64,000 nt of DNA from positions 1,968,930-2,032,929 of the forward strand of contig NZ_KZ614146.1 of NCBI RefSeq assembly GCF_002886185.1, written 5' to 3'. Shown here piece by piece: positions 42,748 through 52,921 of the stretch. The notes beneath the pieces were generated by a model. The model had not been told where the DNA came from and searched no databases. It was given only the letters and a program-made list of their open reading frames with translations. This DNA comes from Salipaludibacillus neizhouensis. Lineage in GTDB: Bacteria; Bacillota; Bacilli; Bacillales; Salisediminibacteriaceae. Each line of letters opens with the position of its first letter. Position 1 is the first letter of the stretch. The position numbers and the translations under genes were made by a program.

Positions 42748-42846
42748 ATGAAGGTAACCACATATTACAAATTTAACGAAAATATAGATAAAGAAAACAG
42801 CGAGGAACGAGTTCAAGAAGAAGAGTCGATCGATGCCCCTCCCTGA
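42748..42846 (+). CDS. Small acidic peptide sharing a motif with the 41331 protein
   Basis: ATG preceded by AGAGGTGGTG encodes 32 residues, MKVTTYYKFNENIDKENSEE then RVQEEESIDAPP. The ENSEERVQEEESIDA part corresponds to EDSEERAQEKESIEA in the acidic protein at 41331. It is divergent from the ATP-grasp gene. Either a precursor-like peptide or a fragment from partial duplication. Confidence 0.45.
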   Translation: MKVTTYYKFNENIDKENSEERVQEEESIDAPP

Positions 42847-43113
42847 GGGTGTGGGGTTATGAATCGATGTAGGAGGATGAGGGGTGTCAAATGTATTCTA
42901 AATCTCTCTATATTCCTCTGAAATTTAGCCTTTTCCCAATCGTAAGTGCTGTTTTTTAATGATAATTGTTTACAATGCGGCTTAAAAATTTTATAATCAA
43001 TCTATGGACAAGCTACTTAAGTGTAGGACATGGCTATTTAAACATAGCTATTGCTCAATGAAGTCGTTAAATGTTTAACATCTTTATTCTAAGTTAATCA
43101 TAAAATAAAAAAT

Positions 43114-43142
43114 GAGCCGAGATGTTGGTAGCATCTCGACTC
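43114..43142 (-). terminator. Terminator of the toxin gene
   Basis: GAGCCGAGATG at 43114-43124 pairs (one mismatch) with CATCTCGACTC at 43132-43142; ATTTTTT follows on the minus strand. Confidence 0.7.
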
Positions 43143-43221
43143 TCACAAATGTCATTCGGCAAGATAGCGGCCAGTCGGCATTGTAAATAAGTTAAACTTT
43201 TGCTTTTGGACGCAGGGTGGG

Positions 43222-43317
43222 TTACTTTTTCGCCAAATTTATTAACAAAACTACAAAAGTAAGTAATGCAATAAGAAAAATTCCAGCAGTAAAAAGTAAT
43301 TGTAACTCCATATCCAT
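43222..43317 (-). CDS. Putative holin-like type I toxin
   Basis: 31 residues, MDMELQLLFTAGIFLIALLT then FVVLLINLAKK: one membrane helix with a Lys-Lys end, as in the putative holin-like toxins of Bacillus type I toxin-antitoxin loci. CGGAGGTG lies just before the two possible ATG codons (43317 and 43311; the second has better spacing). The antitoxin would be an antisense RNA; I cannot place it with certainty. Confidence 0.6.
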   Translation of the reverse strand: MDMELQLLFTAGIFLIALLTFVVLLINLAKK

Positions 43318-43789
43318 CACCTCCGAAATACCGAAGGATTTACCGCCCCCCTGCTCACAACATTTGATATATCCTTATATTACCATCTTGAAACGAATCG
43401 GTCTATTTAAGTTTAAAATTCATCATTATTCGGAAATCCCCCCCCACACAAAAAACCAATGAACACTGCGCTATAAAATGTTTATTTCGAACTTCAATAA
43501 CCCATTTGCGTTACAGAAGAAACAGCAGTAAATAAGTTAATAGAGTCTTGATTGTTTTGTTATCGATATGAATAATAAATGTAAATTTCAAACTCTTTCA
43601 CTCCCTTCTTATTGACGGTTTGGCAATAAATTTAACCCCCCTTTTTTTCGATTCCCGTATAATATAGGAGAGACCAGGTAAATTTTAAATTTAACCGTAA
43701 TAATTATGAATAGTTGTAAAAGAGAGCAAAATACCCTCCACGACCAGTGCAGTTATAATTAATACTAATGGAGTTTTAAGAGTGCCGCA

Positions 43790-44015
43790 GAGTCCGTTGG
43801 GGAGGTTTTAATTAAGTTTTAATTGTACACAAGTCATCAACATCATAAAACTTCACCAACGGACTCTTAGAGTGCTATAAATTTATTTGAGAGTTGAACA
43901 ATCATATTTTAAATTTATAACCACAAACGGAGAGAGTGCCCAGTTATATACACCCCAATTTTGTGGTTGTATATCATGGAATGCCCATCTATACACACTC
44001 TGTGTTTGATGGGTA
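43790..44015. ncRNA. Three consecutive stable stem-loops, possible structured RNA or origin
   Basis: Stem 1: 21 bases at 43790-43810 (GAGTCCGTTGGGGAGGTTTTA) pair with 43846-43866 with one mismatch and one G-U. Stem 2: ATATACA at 43946-43952 with TGTATAT at 43968-43974 plus inner pairs. Stem 3: TGCCCATC at 43982-43989 with GATGGGTA at 44008-44015, and an inner ACACA-CTC-TGTGT. There is no reading frame across them. Possible meanings are a folded RNA or a single-strand or double-strand replication origin. No T run marks an end. Confidence 0.5.
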
Positions 44016-44170
44016 CTTTACGTTGCTTTGCAATAGCTCTTCGAGATCAATTTAAGTTCTAAAGACACCAAAGAAACCCTTTAATAGCAACGCATTTTTT
44101 AAAAAAAGTCTATCAATTTTAATGATACAAAATGAAGGCTTAGTATCATCGTTAAAAAGGAGGGATTAAG

Positions 44171-44284
44171 GTGGCTAATAAACCGTCAAGAAAATCAATA
44201 AAAATGATGTATCAAATGTTTTACGATAAATCATTGCCCAGGTGATTAGCTAAGAAGAAGAAAGAGGATAAGAAAAAAGATTAA
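44171..44284 (+). pseudogene. Small basic gene interrupted by TGA
   Basis: A GTG preceded by AAGGAGGG (seven bases) opens MANKPSRKSIKMMYQMFYDK-SLPR, then TGA at 44243. The same frame continues LAKKKKEDKKKD-stop. A TGG-to-TGA change would explain it. The genome uses Sec, but no redox motif supports Sec here. Confidence 0.35.
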
Positions 44285-44540
44285 CATAACGTTTCTTATG
44301 GTTGATTTGTATATGTACCAACGACAAAAAGAGTATCAGTTGAATTGATACCCTAAAAAGACTGTTTTGTTCTCCTGGTAAGGACATTTTGAAGGGCTAC
44401 GAAAAACTTTACCCTTAGATAATAGATTAGTCTATATACTCCCAAAAATCCCTTATAAAAAAATTAATCTATAATTCTATATATATCTTATAGTGGTAAA
44501 TGGTTTCTTCATATGTTTTCGGGGGGGGGGGTTCTTGATA

Positions 44541-44640
44541 TAAGGTGAGGATTTCACGGTACAGTATTATCTCTAATGGTTTTTTCAGGGATATAAATTC
44601 TTCCCATCTCCATCCGTGTCTATTAAATTAGGTTGAATGA
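44541..44640 (-). pseudogene. Relic of a HEPN gene related to 30071-30475
   Basis: The minus strand reads VHST, then FNRHGWRWEEFISLKKPLEI and LYREILTLY. It matches HSTLFRKHGWRWEEYLKFKK...MLFREVLNLY of the island HEPN protein. A stop lies within (TAA after VHST in-frame region), and both ends are missing. It shows that the same cargo once entered at a second site. Confidence 0.75.
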
Positions 44641-44655
44641 ACATTGCCACCCCCA

Positions 44656-45575
44656 TTAAGTGGGTGGTTTATTTCTCATATTCATTAACGGGCTACTTGA
44701 ATTGGTTTTTTTAGACAATTGCTCATCGCTTATGGAACTTAAATATCTTTGCGTGATACTAACATCTGAATGCCCTAACAAGCGACTCAGTGAGTATAAA
44801 TCGATGTTACTCCCTGTGAGCGATTGTACCGCAAAAAAGTGTCTAAAGCAGTGTGCCGAGCATCGCTTTCCTTCTATCCCTAGCCTGCTTCCTTAACAAT
44901 GTCAAATAAACCAACATTTGACAATTATGTTCCTTTATAGGAAAGAAAATAATGAGAAGTTGTATCTTTGTCTTTAAAATATTCCTTCTTTGCTCGTTCA
45001 TACTTAATCAGTGTTCGTTTCAATATTGGACTAATATAAGCCAATCGTTCCTTGTTTCCTTTTCCGTACACTAGAATATCTGTATCTCGAACGTTTTCGG
45101 ATTGTAACCATCGTATTTCAGACGATCGGAGTCCACAATCGCTTAGTAACATGATGATTGTTTTGTTTCTAACCTCTATATATCCGTTGTACGTAAAAGC
45201 GTTTACCATCCCTTCTACGTCTTCTGCTGTGAAAGGATTCAAGACAACTTTCGGTACTTTAGGTAAGTCCACTCTTTTCGCCACATTTGTCTTTAGATAT
45301 TCTTCTCTTTCACACCAACTAAAGAATGCCTTAATTATTTTAAACATAGATACGATACTTTGAGGTTGCAGTTGCAATGCCTGTTCCTGCTTATACCTCA
45401 TATATGACCTTAAAACACCTATAGTAACCTCTTCCAATTCTACAATCTGCTTCTGTTCTGTTAAGAATTTTAAAAACTTGTTGTACTCTGACCATTTATT
45501 AAGCATGGTCTTCTTTGTGTACCCTCTCATCTTACACACGTAATAATACTCTTCCAACACATCTACTAATAACAA
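44656..45575 (-). pseudogene. XerC/D-like tyrosine integrase, frameshifted
   Basis: The N-terminal 216 codons (MLLVDVLEEYYYVCKMRGYT..., catalytic Arg in CGLRSSEIRW, KGNKERLAY) end at SYKGT-stop at 44925. The C-terminal part continues in another frame: EGKRCSAHCFRHFFAVQSLT, then SRLLGHSDVSITQRYLSS, carrying the His-x-x-Arg, His and Tyr. At least one frameshift and one stop separate them near 44880-44925. It is the presumed, now dead, integrase of the yneF element, next to its right repeat. Confidence 0.85.
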
Positions 45576-45579
45576 TAAA

Positions 45580-45630
45580 AAAAACCACCTTTCTCGGATT
45601 AATCTTTCAACGAGAAAAGAGGTTTTTTGG
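45580..45630. terminator. Hairpin upstream of the integrase pseudogene
   Basis: AAAAACCACCTTTCTCG pairs imperfectly with CGAGAAAAGAGGTTTTTT; T runs on both sides. Confidence 0.5.
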
Positions 45631-45752
45631 TTTTAGTATTCAGAAGTAGAACCGATAAAATAAACTGCAGAGGAAAGATTCATAAGAGAGACAACGTTTA
45701 GATGAAAGATTAATCACCAAATTTTCTTCCAAATCGCTGTAACCCTTGCGGC

Positions 45753-45828
45753 ACACCCCATCACGGAGTGTCCATTCTTATTTTTGATTCTGCATTGCTT
45801 TCATCATTTGATTAATCTTCTTCTGTGA
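45753..45828 (-). repeat. Right copy of the yneF 3' end (att site)
   Basis: The native end of yneF with its terminator, identical to 40758-40833. Confidence 0.85.
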
Positions 45829-45987
45829 TGGGTTTTGCCCCATTTGCATCATCATCACTCGAAGCATTTTTTCGTTAATTGGCGGATTTTTCTTCATGTA
45901 ATTCATCATGTACTGTCTAGCAAGAAAGAATCCTAGTGCGACCCCTGCTAACAGAGCGATGACACCGATTAAAATATTTACCCACAT
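45778..45987 (-). CDS. yneF: UPF0154 small membrane protein YneF
   Basis: 69 residues with one N-terminal membrane helix ([20 protein letters not shown]) and a Met/Lys-rich tail ([20 protein letters not shown]). This is the UPF0154 pattern. GAAGGAGGG precedes the start. Function unknown. Its 3' end has served as an integration site. Confidence 0.93.
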   Translation of the reverse strand: MWVNILIGVIALLAGVALGFFLARQYMMNYMKKNPPINEKMLRVMMMQMGQNPSQKKINQMMKAMQNQK

Positions 45988-46110
45988 CGGCGTTGACCCT
46001 CCTTCATTCTTTCAAGTTATTGTTTCGACCTTTTTCTCTCTCAACCCTGTTTATTATACATGAACAGTTATGATTTTGAAAGGGAATTCCCTAAAACAAG
46101 TCAACACTTT

Positions 46111-46560
46111 TTAATATTCTATCGCCATATCTAGTGGTCGTATTGGTTTTAACCAGCCATACCTTTTAGATTGGACGCTGATTGCTAAGAAATAGGGTCT
46201 AAAATTACGTAGCACTTCAAAAAACATTGTCTCTGCGTCCAAACTTCCATCTGCGTATAAAATAATTTTATTTTTGGATAAGATTAATCTTGCGTAACTT
46301 TTATACTTATCAAGCTGTAAAATATGCTTTTCAAAGGAATAGTGGTAGTCATCTTCTTTACCTAATGCTTCAAAAAGAAATGTATCTAATTCATCAATGT
46401 GATAGTCATTTTTTATATAATTTATTTGTAAGTCAGTAATTGTCTTTAATATCCCTTTGGCATAATAGTTTTCAACAAATAGATGAAAAAGTTTTTTTTC
46501 CATACCGTTGTACATATATGCTACCTCTTCATTTACTAAAATGATATCATACCTTCTCAT
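46111..46560 (-). CDS. sirA: Sporulation inhibitor of replication SirA
   Basis: 149 residues from MRRYDIILVNEEVAYMYNGM; I prefer this ATG, nine bases after GGAGG, to one two codons earlier. SirA binds domain I of DnaA to stop new rounds of replication when cells enter sporulation. The family pattern ends SKRYGWLKPIRPLDMAIEY. It lies between tkt and yneF as in B. subtilis (yneE). Confidence 0.9.
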   Translation of the reverse strand: MRRYDIILVNEEVAYMYNGMEKKLFHLFVENYYAKGILKTITDLQINYIKNDYHIDELDTFLFEALGKEDDYHYSFEKHILQLDKYKSYARLILSKNKIILYADGSLDAETMFFEVLRNFRPYFLAISVQSKRYGWLKPIRPLDMAIEY

Positions 46561-46667
46561 AGACATTCTCCTCCTAAAGCTTGTACCTACCTTAATTATA
46601 GAAGAACTACCCTAAAGGATTTGTCAGAATGTGTTAGGAAAGCTGACTAATTTTGTCATATAAAAAA

Positions 46668-46705
46668 GATGTCTCAAAAGGTCATAACAGACCTTTTGAA
46701 ACATC
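46668..46705 (-). terminator. Terminator after tkt
   Basis: GATGTCTCAAAAGGTC pairs with GACCTTTTGAAACATC around ATAACA, one mismatch; TTTTTT follows on the minus strand. Confidence 0.88.
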
Positions 46706-46717
46706 CCATTCTAACAA

Positions 46718-48715
46718 TTATTTTTCTAGTAACTGCTTGAATTTCAAAACAACATTTTCTGATGTAAAGCCATACTCCTGTAAAATTTTATCTCCAGGCG
46801 CTGAAGCTCCAAAACCATCAATTGCCAATATAGAACCATGATCTCCCGTGTAACGATCCCAGCCCATAGATACTGCCATTTCAATTCCTAAACGATTTTT
46901 AAGATTTGAAGGAAGTACAGACTCTTTATATTCTAGTGTTTGTTCTTCAAAACGATCCCAGCTTGGCATACTAACTACGGAAACGTGAATTCCTTCTTTT
47001 TCTAACGCGTGTTGTGCTTCAACCGCTAGAGAAACCTCTGAACCGGTTGCCAGTAGTAAACCGTCTGTCTTACCATTCGATTCAGAAACAACATAGGCAC
47101 CTTTTTTCACGCCTTCATATGCTTTCTCTTTCGTCGAAGCAAGTGTAGGTAAACCTTGACGAGTAAGCACTAAAGCTGTTGGTTGGTCAGAACTTTCCAA
47201 TGCAATTCTCCATGCTGCAGCAGTTTCATTACCATCAGCCGGACGAATAACAGAAATACCCGGAATAGCTCTAATAGCAGCTAACTGCTCAACAGGCTCA
47301 TGAGTAGGACCGTCTTCCCCTACTGCAACACTGTCATGCGTAAACACAAACGTTGTAGGGATTTTCATTAGTGAAGACAATCTTAACGCTGGACGTAAGT
47401 AATCCGAGAAAACAAAGAATGTTGCGCAATAAGGCTTTAAACCACCGTGCAATGCAATACCGTTTGCTGCAGCGGCCATCGCAAACTCACGAACACCGAA
47501 CCAAATATTTCGACCGGAGTAGTTATCACGAGAAAAAGCATCTTCTCCGTTCATCATTGTTTTTGTAGAAGAAGCTAAATCTGCTGAACCACCAAACAAA
47601 CTCGGTACAGAGTTTGCCAAAGCGTTAATTACTTCTCCACTGTGCGCACGGGTAGCTGCCTTGTCTCCTTCTTCATATACAGGAATATCTTTATCCCATC
47701 CTTCAGGTAACTCGCCTTTAATAGCAGTAGCTAGTTGGTTAGCGAGCTCAGGATGAGCTTTTTTGTATTCTTCAAATTGCTCATTCCAAGCGTCTTCTTT
47801 CTTTTGACCTTCTTCTTCGAGCTTCTTGTAGTGCTCTCTCACTTCATTTGGAACATGGAAATCTTCTTCAAAAGTCCATTTATACGATTCCTTTGCTAAT
47901 TTGACTTCATCTTTCCCAAGTGGTGCACCATGAGATGCTGATTTACCACTTTTGTTCGGAGAGCCAAAACCAATCATTGTTTTTACTTCGATTAATGTAG
48001 GACGCTCATCTGACTTAGCGCTTTCAATTGCCGCACTAATTGCTTTAAGGTCGTTACCATCTTCAACACGAATTACTTGCCATCCGTATGCTTTATATCG
48101 GTCTTCGACACTTTCAGAGAAAGATTCATGTAAATCACCATCTAAGGAAATATCATTTGAATCATACATAACGATAAGTTTTCCTAATTTCAGGTGACCT
48201 GCTAATGAAGACGCTTCAGCAGAAACACCCTCCATTAAATCTCCATCTCCGCAAATGCTGTATGTATAATGGTCAACAACATTAAACTGGTCTTTATTAT
48301 AAGTTGCAGCTAAGTGCTTTTCAGCCATAGCAAAACCAACTGACATAGCAAAACCTTGACCTAAAGGACCTGTTGTAGCTTCTACTCCTGGAGTATGTCC
48401 AAATTCGGGATGCCCTGGAGTTTTACTTCCCCACTGTCTGAATCCTTTTAAATCATCTATAGAAACGTCATAGCCATGGAGATGGAGTAAGCTATATAGA
48501 AGCATAGATCCGTGACCCGCAGATAAAATAAAACGATCACGATTAAACCAATCTGGATTTTTTGGATTATGATTCATGTACTTACTGAACAATTCATAAG
48601 CCATTGGTGCCGCACCCATAGGCATTCCCGGGTGACCTGAATTCGCTTTTTCAATACTGTCAATTGATAGTGTTCGGATCGTGCTAATAGATAAATTCTC
48701 GATGCTTGTAGCCAT
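46718..48715 (-). CDS. tkt: Transketolase
   Basis: A 665-aa TPP enzyme of the pentose phosphate pathway. TPP-binding [20 protein letters not shown] is near residue 155, the HGxxx[10 protein letters not shown] block is near 65, and [18 protein letters not shown] near 465. An AAGAGG site precedes the ATG. The length and its place next to sirA and ynzC match B. subtilis. Confidence 0.97.
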   Translation of the reverse strand: MATSIENLSISTIRTLSIDSIEKANSGHPGMPMGAAPMAYELFSKYMNHNPKNPDWFNRDRFILSAGHGSMLLYSLLHLHGYDVSIDDLKGFRQWGSKTPGHPEFGHTPGVEATTGPLGQGFAMSVGFAMAEKHLAATYNKDQFNVVDHYTYSICGDGDLMEGVSAEASSLAGHLKLGKLIVMYDSNDISLDGDLHESFSESVEDRYKAYGWQVIRVEDGNDLKAISAAIESAKSDERPTLIEVKTMIGFGSPNKSGKSASHGAPLGKDEVKLAKESYKWTFEEDFHVPNEVREHYKKLEEEGQKKEDAWNEQFEEYKKAHPELANQLATAIKGELPEGWDKDIPVYEEGDKAATRAHSGEVINALANSVPSLFGGSADLASSTKTMMNGEDAFSRDNYSGRNIWFGVREFAMAAAANGIALHGGLKPYCATFFVFSDYLRPALRLSSLMKIPTTFVFTHDSVAVGEDGPTHEPVEQLAAIRAIPGISVIRPADGNETAAAWRIALESSDQPTALVLTRQGLPTLASTKEKAYEGVKKGAYVVSESNGKTDGLLLATGSEVSLAVEAQHALEKEGIHVSVVSMPSWDRFEEQTLEYKESVLPSNLKNRLGIEMAVSMGWDRYTGDHGSILAIDGFGASAPGDKILQEYGFTSENVVLKFKQLLEK

Positions 48716-49028
48716 TCTTGATCAGCCTCTTTTCATAAAAATTTTATCAAATATACTTTTATCATATACTTTATAGAGAGGTTAGACAACCATATTTAGC
48801 ATGTTAGTTAAAAATATAACACATTTACAAAAAACTAATTTCATTTAAAACATCTGATAATGAATACATTCTGTAATTTACAGAGTGTATTGCGGCTATG
48901 ATATATATTAGCCTAATTCTATTAAGAACAGAGTGGAACTCGAGTCCGATAAATGCGCATGCTTTCCTTCCTCGGTTTTTCGATTAAAATAACAATAATA
49001 CTTATAGGTGAAGAATATTCAAATAAAA
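48716..49028. other. Gene-free stretch upstream of tkt
   Basis: AT-rich, no credible gene. It presumably contains the tkt promoter; I could not choose one. A TTTACAGAGTGTATTGCGGC string near 48873 has no partner. Confidence 0.3.
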
Positions 49029-49075
49029 AAAGTAATCAGTTTCCCAAATAACAATAATGGAAAATGGATTACTTT
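49029..49075 (-). terminator. Terminator after ynzC
   Basis: AAAGTAATC and GTTTCC pair with GGAAAA and GATTACTTT in a long imperfect stem; seven T follow on the minus strand. Confidence 0.75.
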
Positions 49076-49108
49076 ATATAAACAAATCAAAAGATATTTC
49101 AAGAGAAA

Positions 49109-49342
49109 TTAGTGTAAAGAATCATTCTCTTTTTCCTTTTTTAATTTAGCGGGTGTTACATCCGTACCCTCTTCGTCAACAACTTTCACCGATTTTAATT
49201 GGTTTTTAAATGACTTGCGAACATTTTTCAAATATTCATTCCTTAATTCTTTTTGCTCTTTTTGTTCTTTTAATGATAATCCTTCACTTTTTGCTTTCCT
49301 TGCTAAAATGTTTATTCTATCAAGTTTTTCTTTATGAATCAT
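49109..49342 (-). CDS. ynzC: DUF896 protein YnzC
   Basis: 77 residues: a helical hairpin LDRINILARKAKSEGLSLKE, then EQKELRNEYLKNVRKSFKNQ and a charged tail. It is the DUF896 signature. In B. subtilis ynzC is in the SOS-induced yneA operon. GAGGGATTC precedes the start. Confidence 0.93.
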   Translation of the reverse strand: MIHKEKLDRINILARKAKSEGLSLKEQKEQKELRNEYLKNVRKSFKNQLKSVKVVDEEGTDVTPAKLKKEKENDSLH

Positions 49343-49413
49343 CTGAATCCCTCCGTTTGTTGATAGGCATATTTCATTTTAAAGCAATGAAATAAAGGAT
49401 TCAAGTTTACTGC

Positions 49414-50381
<968 letters not shown>

Positions 50382-50401
50382 TGCTCATCACCTCATAGTA
50401 A

Positions 50402-50486
50402 GAATGTTTGTTCCCTTTTACTATAACTAGAACATTTGTTCGTGTCAAGCGCATAAGTAGAACGAGTGTTTGCGAAACTAATGTTC
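50402..50486. promoter_or_regulatory. Four LexA (SOS) boxes between yneA and lexA
   Basis: GAACATTTGTTC at 50430-50441 is a perfect GAAC-N4-GTTC box. GAATGTTTGTTC at 50402-50413, GAACGAGTGTTT at 50460-50471 and AAACTAATGTTC at 50475-50486 each differ by one base. The arrangement matches dual control of lexA and yneA in Bacillus. Confidence 0.88.
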
Positions 50487-50582
50487 TCATGGTATAATGT
50501 TCCTGTAAATGTTTCTTAATACTAGATTGCTATGATATACAACTATTAAATAGAACAAAATACATATAACGAGGTGTGAAAT

Positions 50583-51206
50583 ATGACAAAGCTCTCTTCT
50601 AGACAGCAAGCTATTTTTGATTTTATTAGATCAGAAGTTAAAGATCGTGGATATCCCCCTTCGGTGAGAGAAATCGGAGAAGCAGTGGGCTTAGCATCTA
50701 GTTCAACTGTGCATGGTCATCTATCAAGACTAGAGAAAAAAGGCTACATCCGCCGTGATCCAACTAAACCGCGCGCTATTGAAGTTTTGGGATTACATGA
50801 TGATTCCTCTCAAGTAAATCACACGGCATCCATACAAATTCCTGTAATTGGTAAGGTTACTGCAGGACAACCGATCACTGCGATTGAAAATGTGGAAGAA
50901 TACTTACCATTGCCAGCAAGCTTCGTTCAGGATGAACAGTCCTTTATTCTTGAAATATCTGGGGATTCTATGATAGAGGCTGGTATATTTGATGGCGATT
51001 ATGTCGTAGTTAGACAACAAAGTCATGCAAATAATGGAGAAATCGTGGTCGCTATGACAGAAGATGATGAAGCGACTGTGAAACGATTCTTTAAAGAAGA
51101 CAATTACTTTCGACTCCAACCTGAAAATTCTACATTAGACCCAATCATTTTAGATAATGTTACTATTCTTGGCAAGGTCATCGGCGTTTTCAGAACACTT
51201 CAATAG
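50583..51206 (+). CDS. lexA: LexA repressor
   Basis: 207 residues. The N-terminal winged helix ([20 protein letters not shown], then [20 protein letters not shown]) binds SOS boxes. The C-terminal S24 domain has the Ala-Gly self-cleavage site in [10 protein letters not shown], the catalytic Ser in [11 protein letters not shown] and Lys in ATVKRFF. GAGGTG precedes the ATG. Confidence 0.97.
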   Translation: MTKLSSRQQAIFDFIRSEVKDRGYPPSVREIGEAVGLASSSTVHGHLSRLEKKGYIRRDPTKPRAIEVLGLHDDSSQVNHTASIQIPVIGKVTAGQPITAIENVEEYLPLPASFVQDEQSFILEISGDSMIEAGIFDGDYVVVRQQSHANNGEIVVAMTEDDEATVKRFFKEDNYFRLQPENSTLDPIILDNVTILGKVIGVFRTLQ

Positions 51207-51221
51207 AATACAGGGAGAAGA

Positions 51222-51348
51222 GATCAGGTGAAACTACTTGGTCTTTTTTATCGTTTTGCGAGAGTAGACTTCTCTTCAATCGTGTGAAGGGGAAAACCCA
51301 ACGATAAGGGGAAGATGACTGTCGGTTAGGCGTTAGCCTAAGTTTTTT
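51222..51348 (+). terminator. Terminators after lexA
   Basis: A first imperfect hairpin at about 51222-51250 ends in TTTTTT. A second, TTAGGC-GTTA-GCCTAA at 51326-51341, is followed by GTTTTTT. The 420 bases from lexA to the next relic hold no gene; gcacctacacacagaccata near 51574 faintly recalls the stem of the 16449/35362 repeat. Confidence 0.6.
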
Positions 51349-51628
51349 GGTATCTGATATGATCAATCATAGTTAAGTACAATACTGATATCATTGTGAA
51401 ATTAGATAGTAATAATCATTCAGTGTTCTTGATGTATTATCACCTTATATTGGTAGTCAAATACCGAAGAAAAGTAATAACTTCCGAAACTTAGGCGTAT
51501 TCGTTTTGCCAAATCAAGACAAGTCGAGAATGAAAAGGAAAACATCTTTTCAACTCTCCTTTCATTTAAAGGAGCACCTACACACAGACCATAGGTGCTG
51601 CTTTGTCTGTCCAGTTTCTACGTCGGTG

Positions 51629-52253
51629 TTAAAAGCGCAAGCACTTTTGTTCCTTACGTTCGAATTTTTCCAAAGTACGAGTAAATAACCACATCATCAT
51701 ATATGACAAAACGCTACCAGAGAAAAATAGAATAACTACTGGAAAAGCCAATGACATATATGCTCCCTTCCATAAAATGAGAAGAAACAAAAACGCGATG
51801 TGAATTCGTCCAACAACAAACAATGATGTCTTCTGAAGAATTTCTCGTCCGTTCCCTTCAAAATGAATTGATTCAGGAATAACTGAAACTATTAACAAAT
51901 AAACGAGCACCACCAGGATAAAAGCGATAACAATAAAAATAGGAATTTCCGCCCCTAAGGCAACCATGACCCGATAATTCCCATAAAGAACGATACCAGC
52001 TAGAGCAGTCATCCATCCGTACATATTCGCTTTCATAACGCGCCCTTTAAAACTCGTCCAAAACGTCTTCACAACTGGAATTTCTTGATCCCCTTGAACC
52101 CATTTCCTTGAGACCGAGAACATCGCGACCGTCGCAGGAAATAATCCGATTAGCCAAGACCAAGAACGGTGAAAGAAAGCCACAATATATTTAACAATGC
52201 AAATGTGAAATGATTTTTAAAAATTGATCTAGCTTTTCCATCATATTGTTCAT
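51629..52253 (-). pseudogene. YesL-type (DUF624) membrane protein, frameshifted
   Basis: Three reading frames together give a DUF624 protein. The start is MNNMMEKLDQFLK, the next frame NHFTFALLNILWLSFTVLGL, and the main part WLIGLFPATVAMFSVSRKWV onward. Two indels near 52170 and 52220 break it. In Bacillus, YesL-type genes sit with polysaccharide-uptake ABC transporters, as the next relic confirms. Confidence 0.75.
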
Positions 52254-52257
52254 CCTT

Positions 52258-52921
52258 CTATCCATGGTTCTTGATTCCTGGTTCATTAACCTTTTCCCCC
52301 CCCATATGTATCCAGCGATAAAGAATCGTTGAAAAAACAAGAACAAGATAATAATTGCGCAGAATCCCTTCGTTATAAATATATCCTACGGCAGTTAGCC
52401 CTATATTACCGGGAGAACTCGTTTCCCAGAAAACAAAACTTTCTTCAAACATTCGGAACCCGTTAATGATTGAGATCGTTGTCAAGAAAATGACCACTGG
52501 TTTGATAGCTGGAAACGTCACATTTTTGAACTTTTGCCAAACATTAGCGCCGTCAATATCAGCCGCTTCATATAAGTCATTATTCACATTTTGTAGTGCA
52601 GCTAGAAAAGAGATGATATTAACCCCCCATCCACCTCCAAGATGCAAGTGTAACCATCAAAAACATCCCTGAACCTACTCCGTACCGCCATTCAATCGGC
52701 GATAAACCGATAAAGGATAGGACCTGGTTTGCAAGTGCTCCATCAGAATCGCCTAATATCATCCGGAAAATTGTATCTGTCACAATGACGGAGGTTAGTG
52801 CCGGGATAAAAATTGCTGCCCGGATAAGGGTTGAATCTTTCATCAATTTATGATTCAAGAATATCGCAAAAATCATAGGTAGTGTCGTTAAAATCAAGAT
52901 TGATTGTCTACTATGATCCAT
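52258..52921 (-). pseudogene. Sugar ABC transporter permease relic
   Basis: Two frames of one MalF/LplB-type permease, joined near 52630 where WRWMGG meets NIISFLAALQNVN. The EAA loop that contacts the ATPase is visible as YEAADIDGANVWQKFKNVTF followed by PAIKP. The N-terminal membrane helices are missing, so the gene was already truncated before the frameshift. Neighbouring binding protein and second permease are absent. Confidence 0.8.

Larger units (their letters stand above)
40758..45828. mobile_element. Decayed 5-kb element inserted at the yneF 3' end
   Basis: The last 51 coding bases of yneF and its terminator (76 bases at 45753-45828) are perfectly repeated at 40758-40833. A tyrosine-integrase pseudogene lies beside the right copy. 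Between them are two acidic/hypothetical proteins, an ATP-grasp gene, a holin-like toxin and about 1.5 kb of non-coding, highly structured DNA. This is the layout of an integrated element whose target is the 3' end of yneF. The integrase is broken, so it is likely fixed. Confidence 0.75.

Noticed and set aside
42607-42816. A 69-codon hydrophobic frame upstream of the 41834 ATP-grasp gene
   Set aside because: No ribosome binding site at its start; it overlaps the divergent peptide gene and the ribosome binding site of the ATP-grasp gene.
44660-44896. Plus-strand 78-codon frame
   Set aside because: It is the complement of the integrase pseudogene's C-terminal part.
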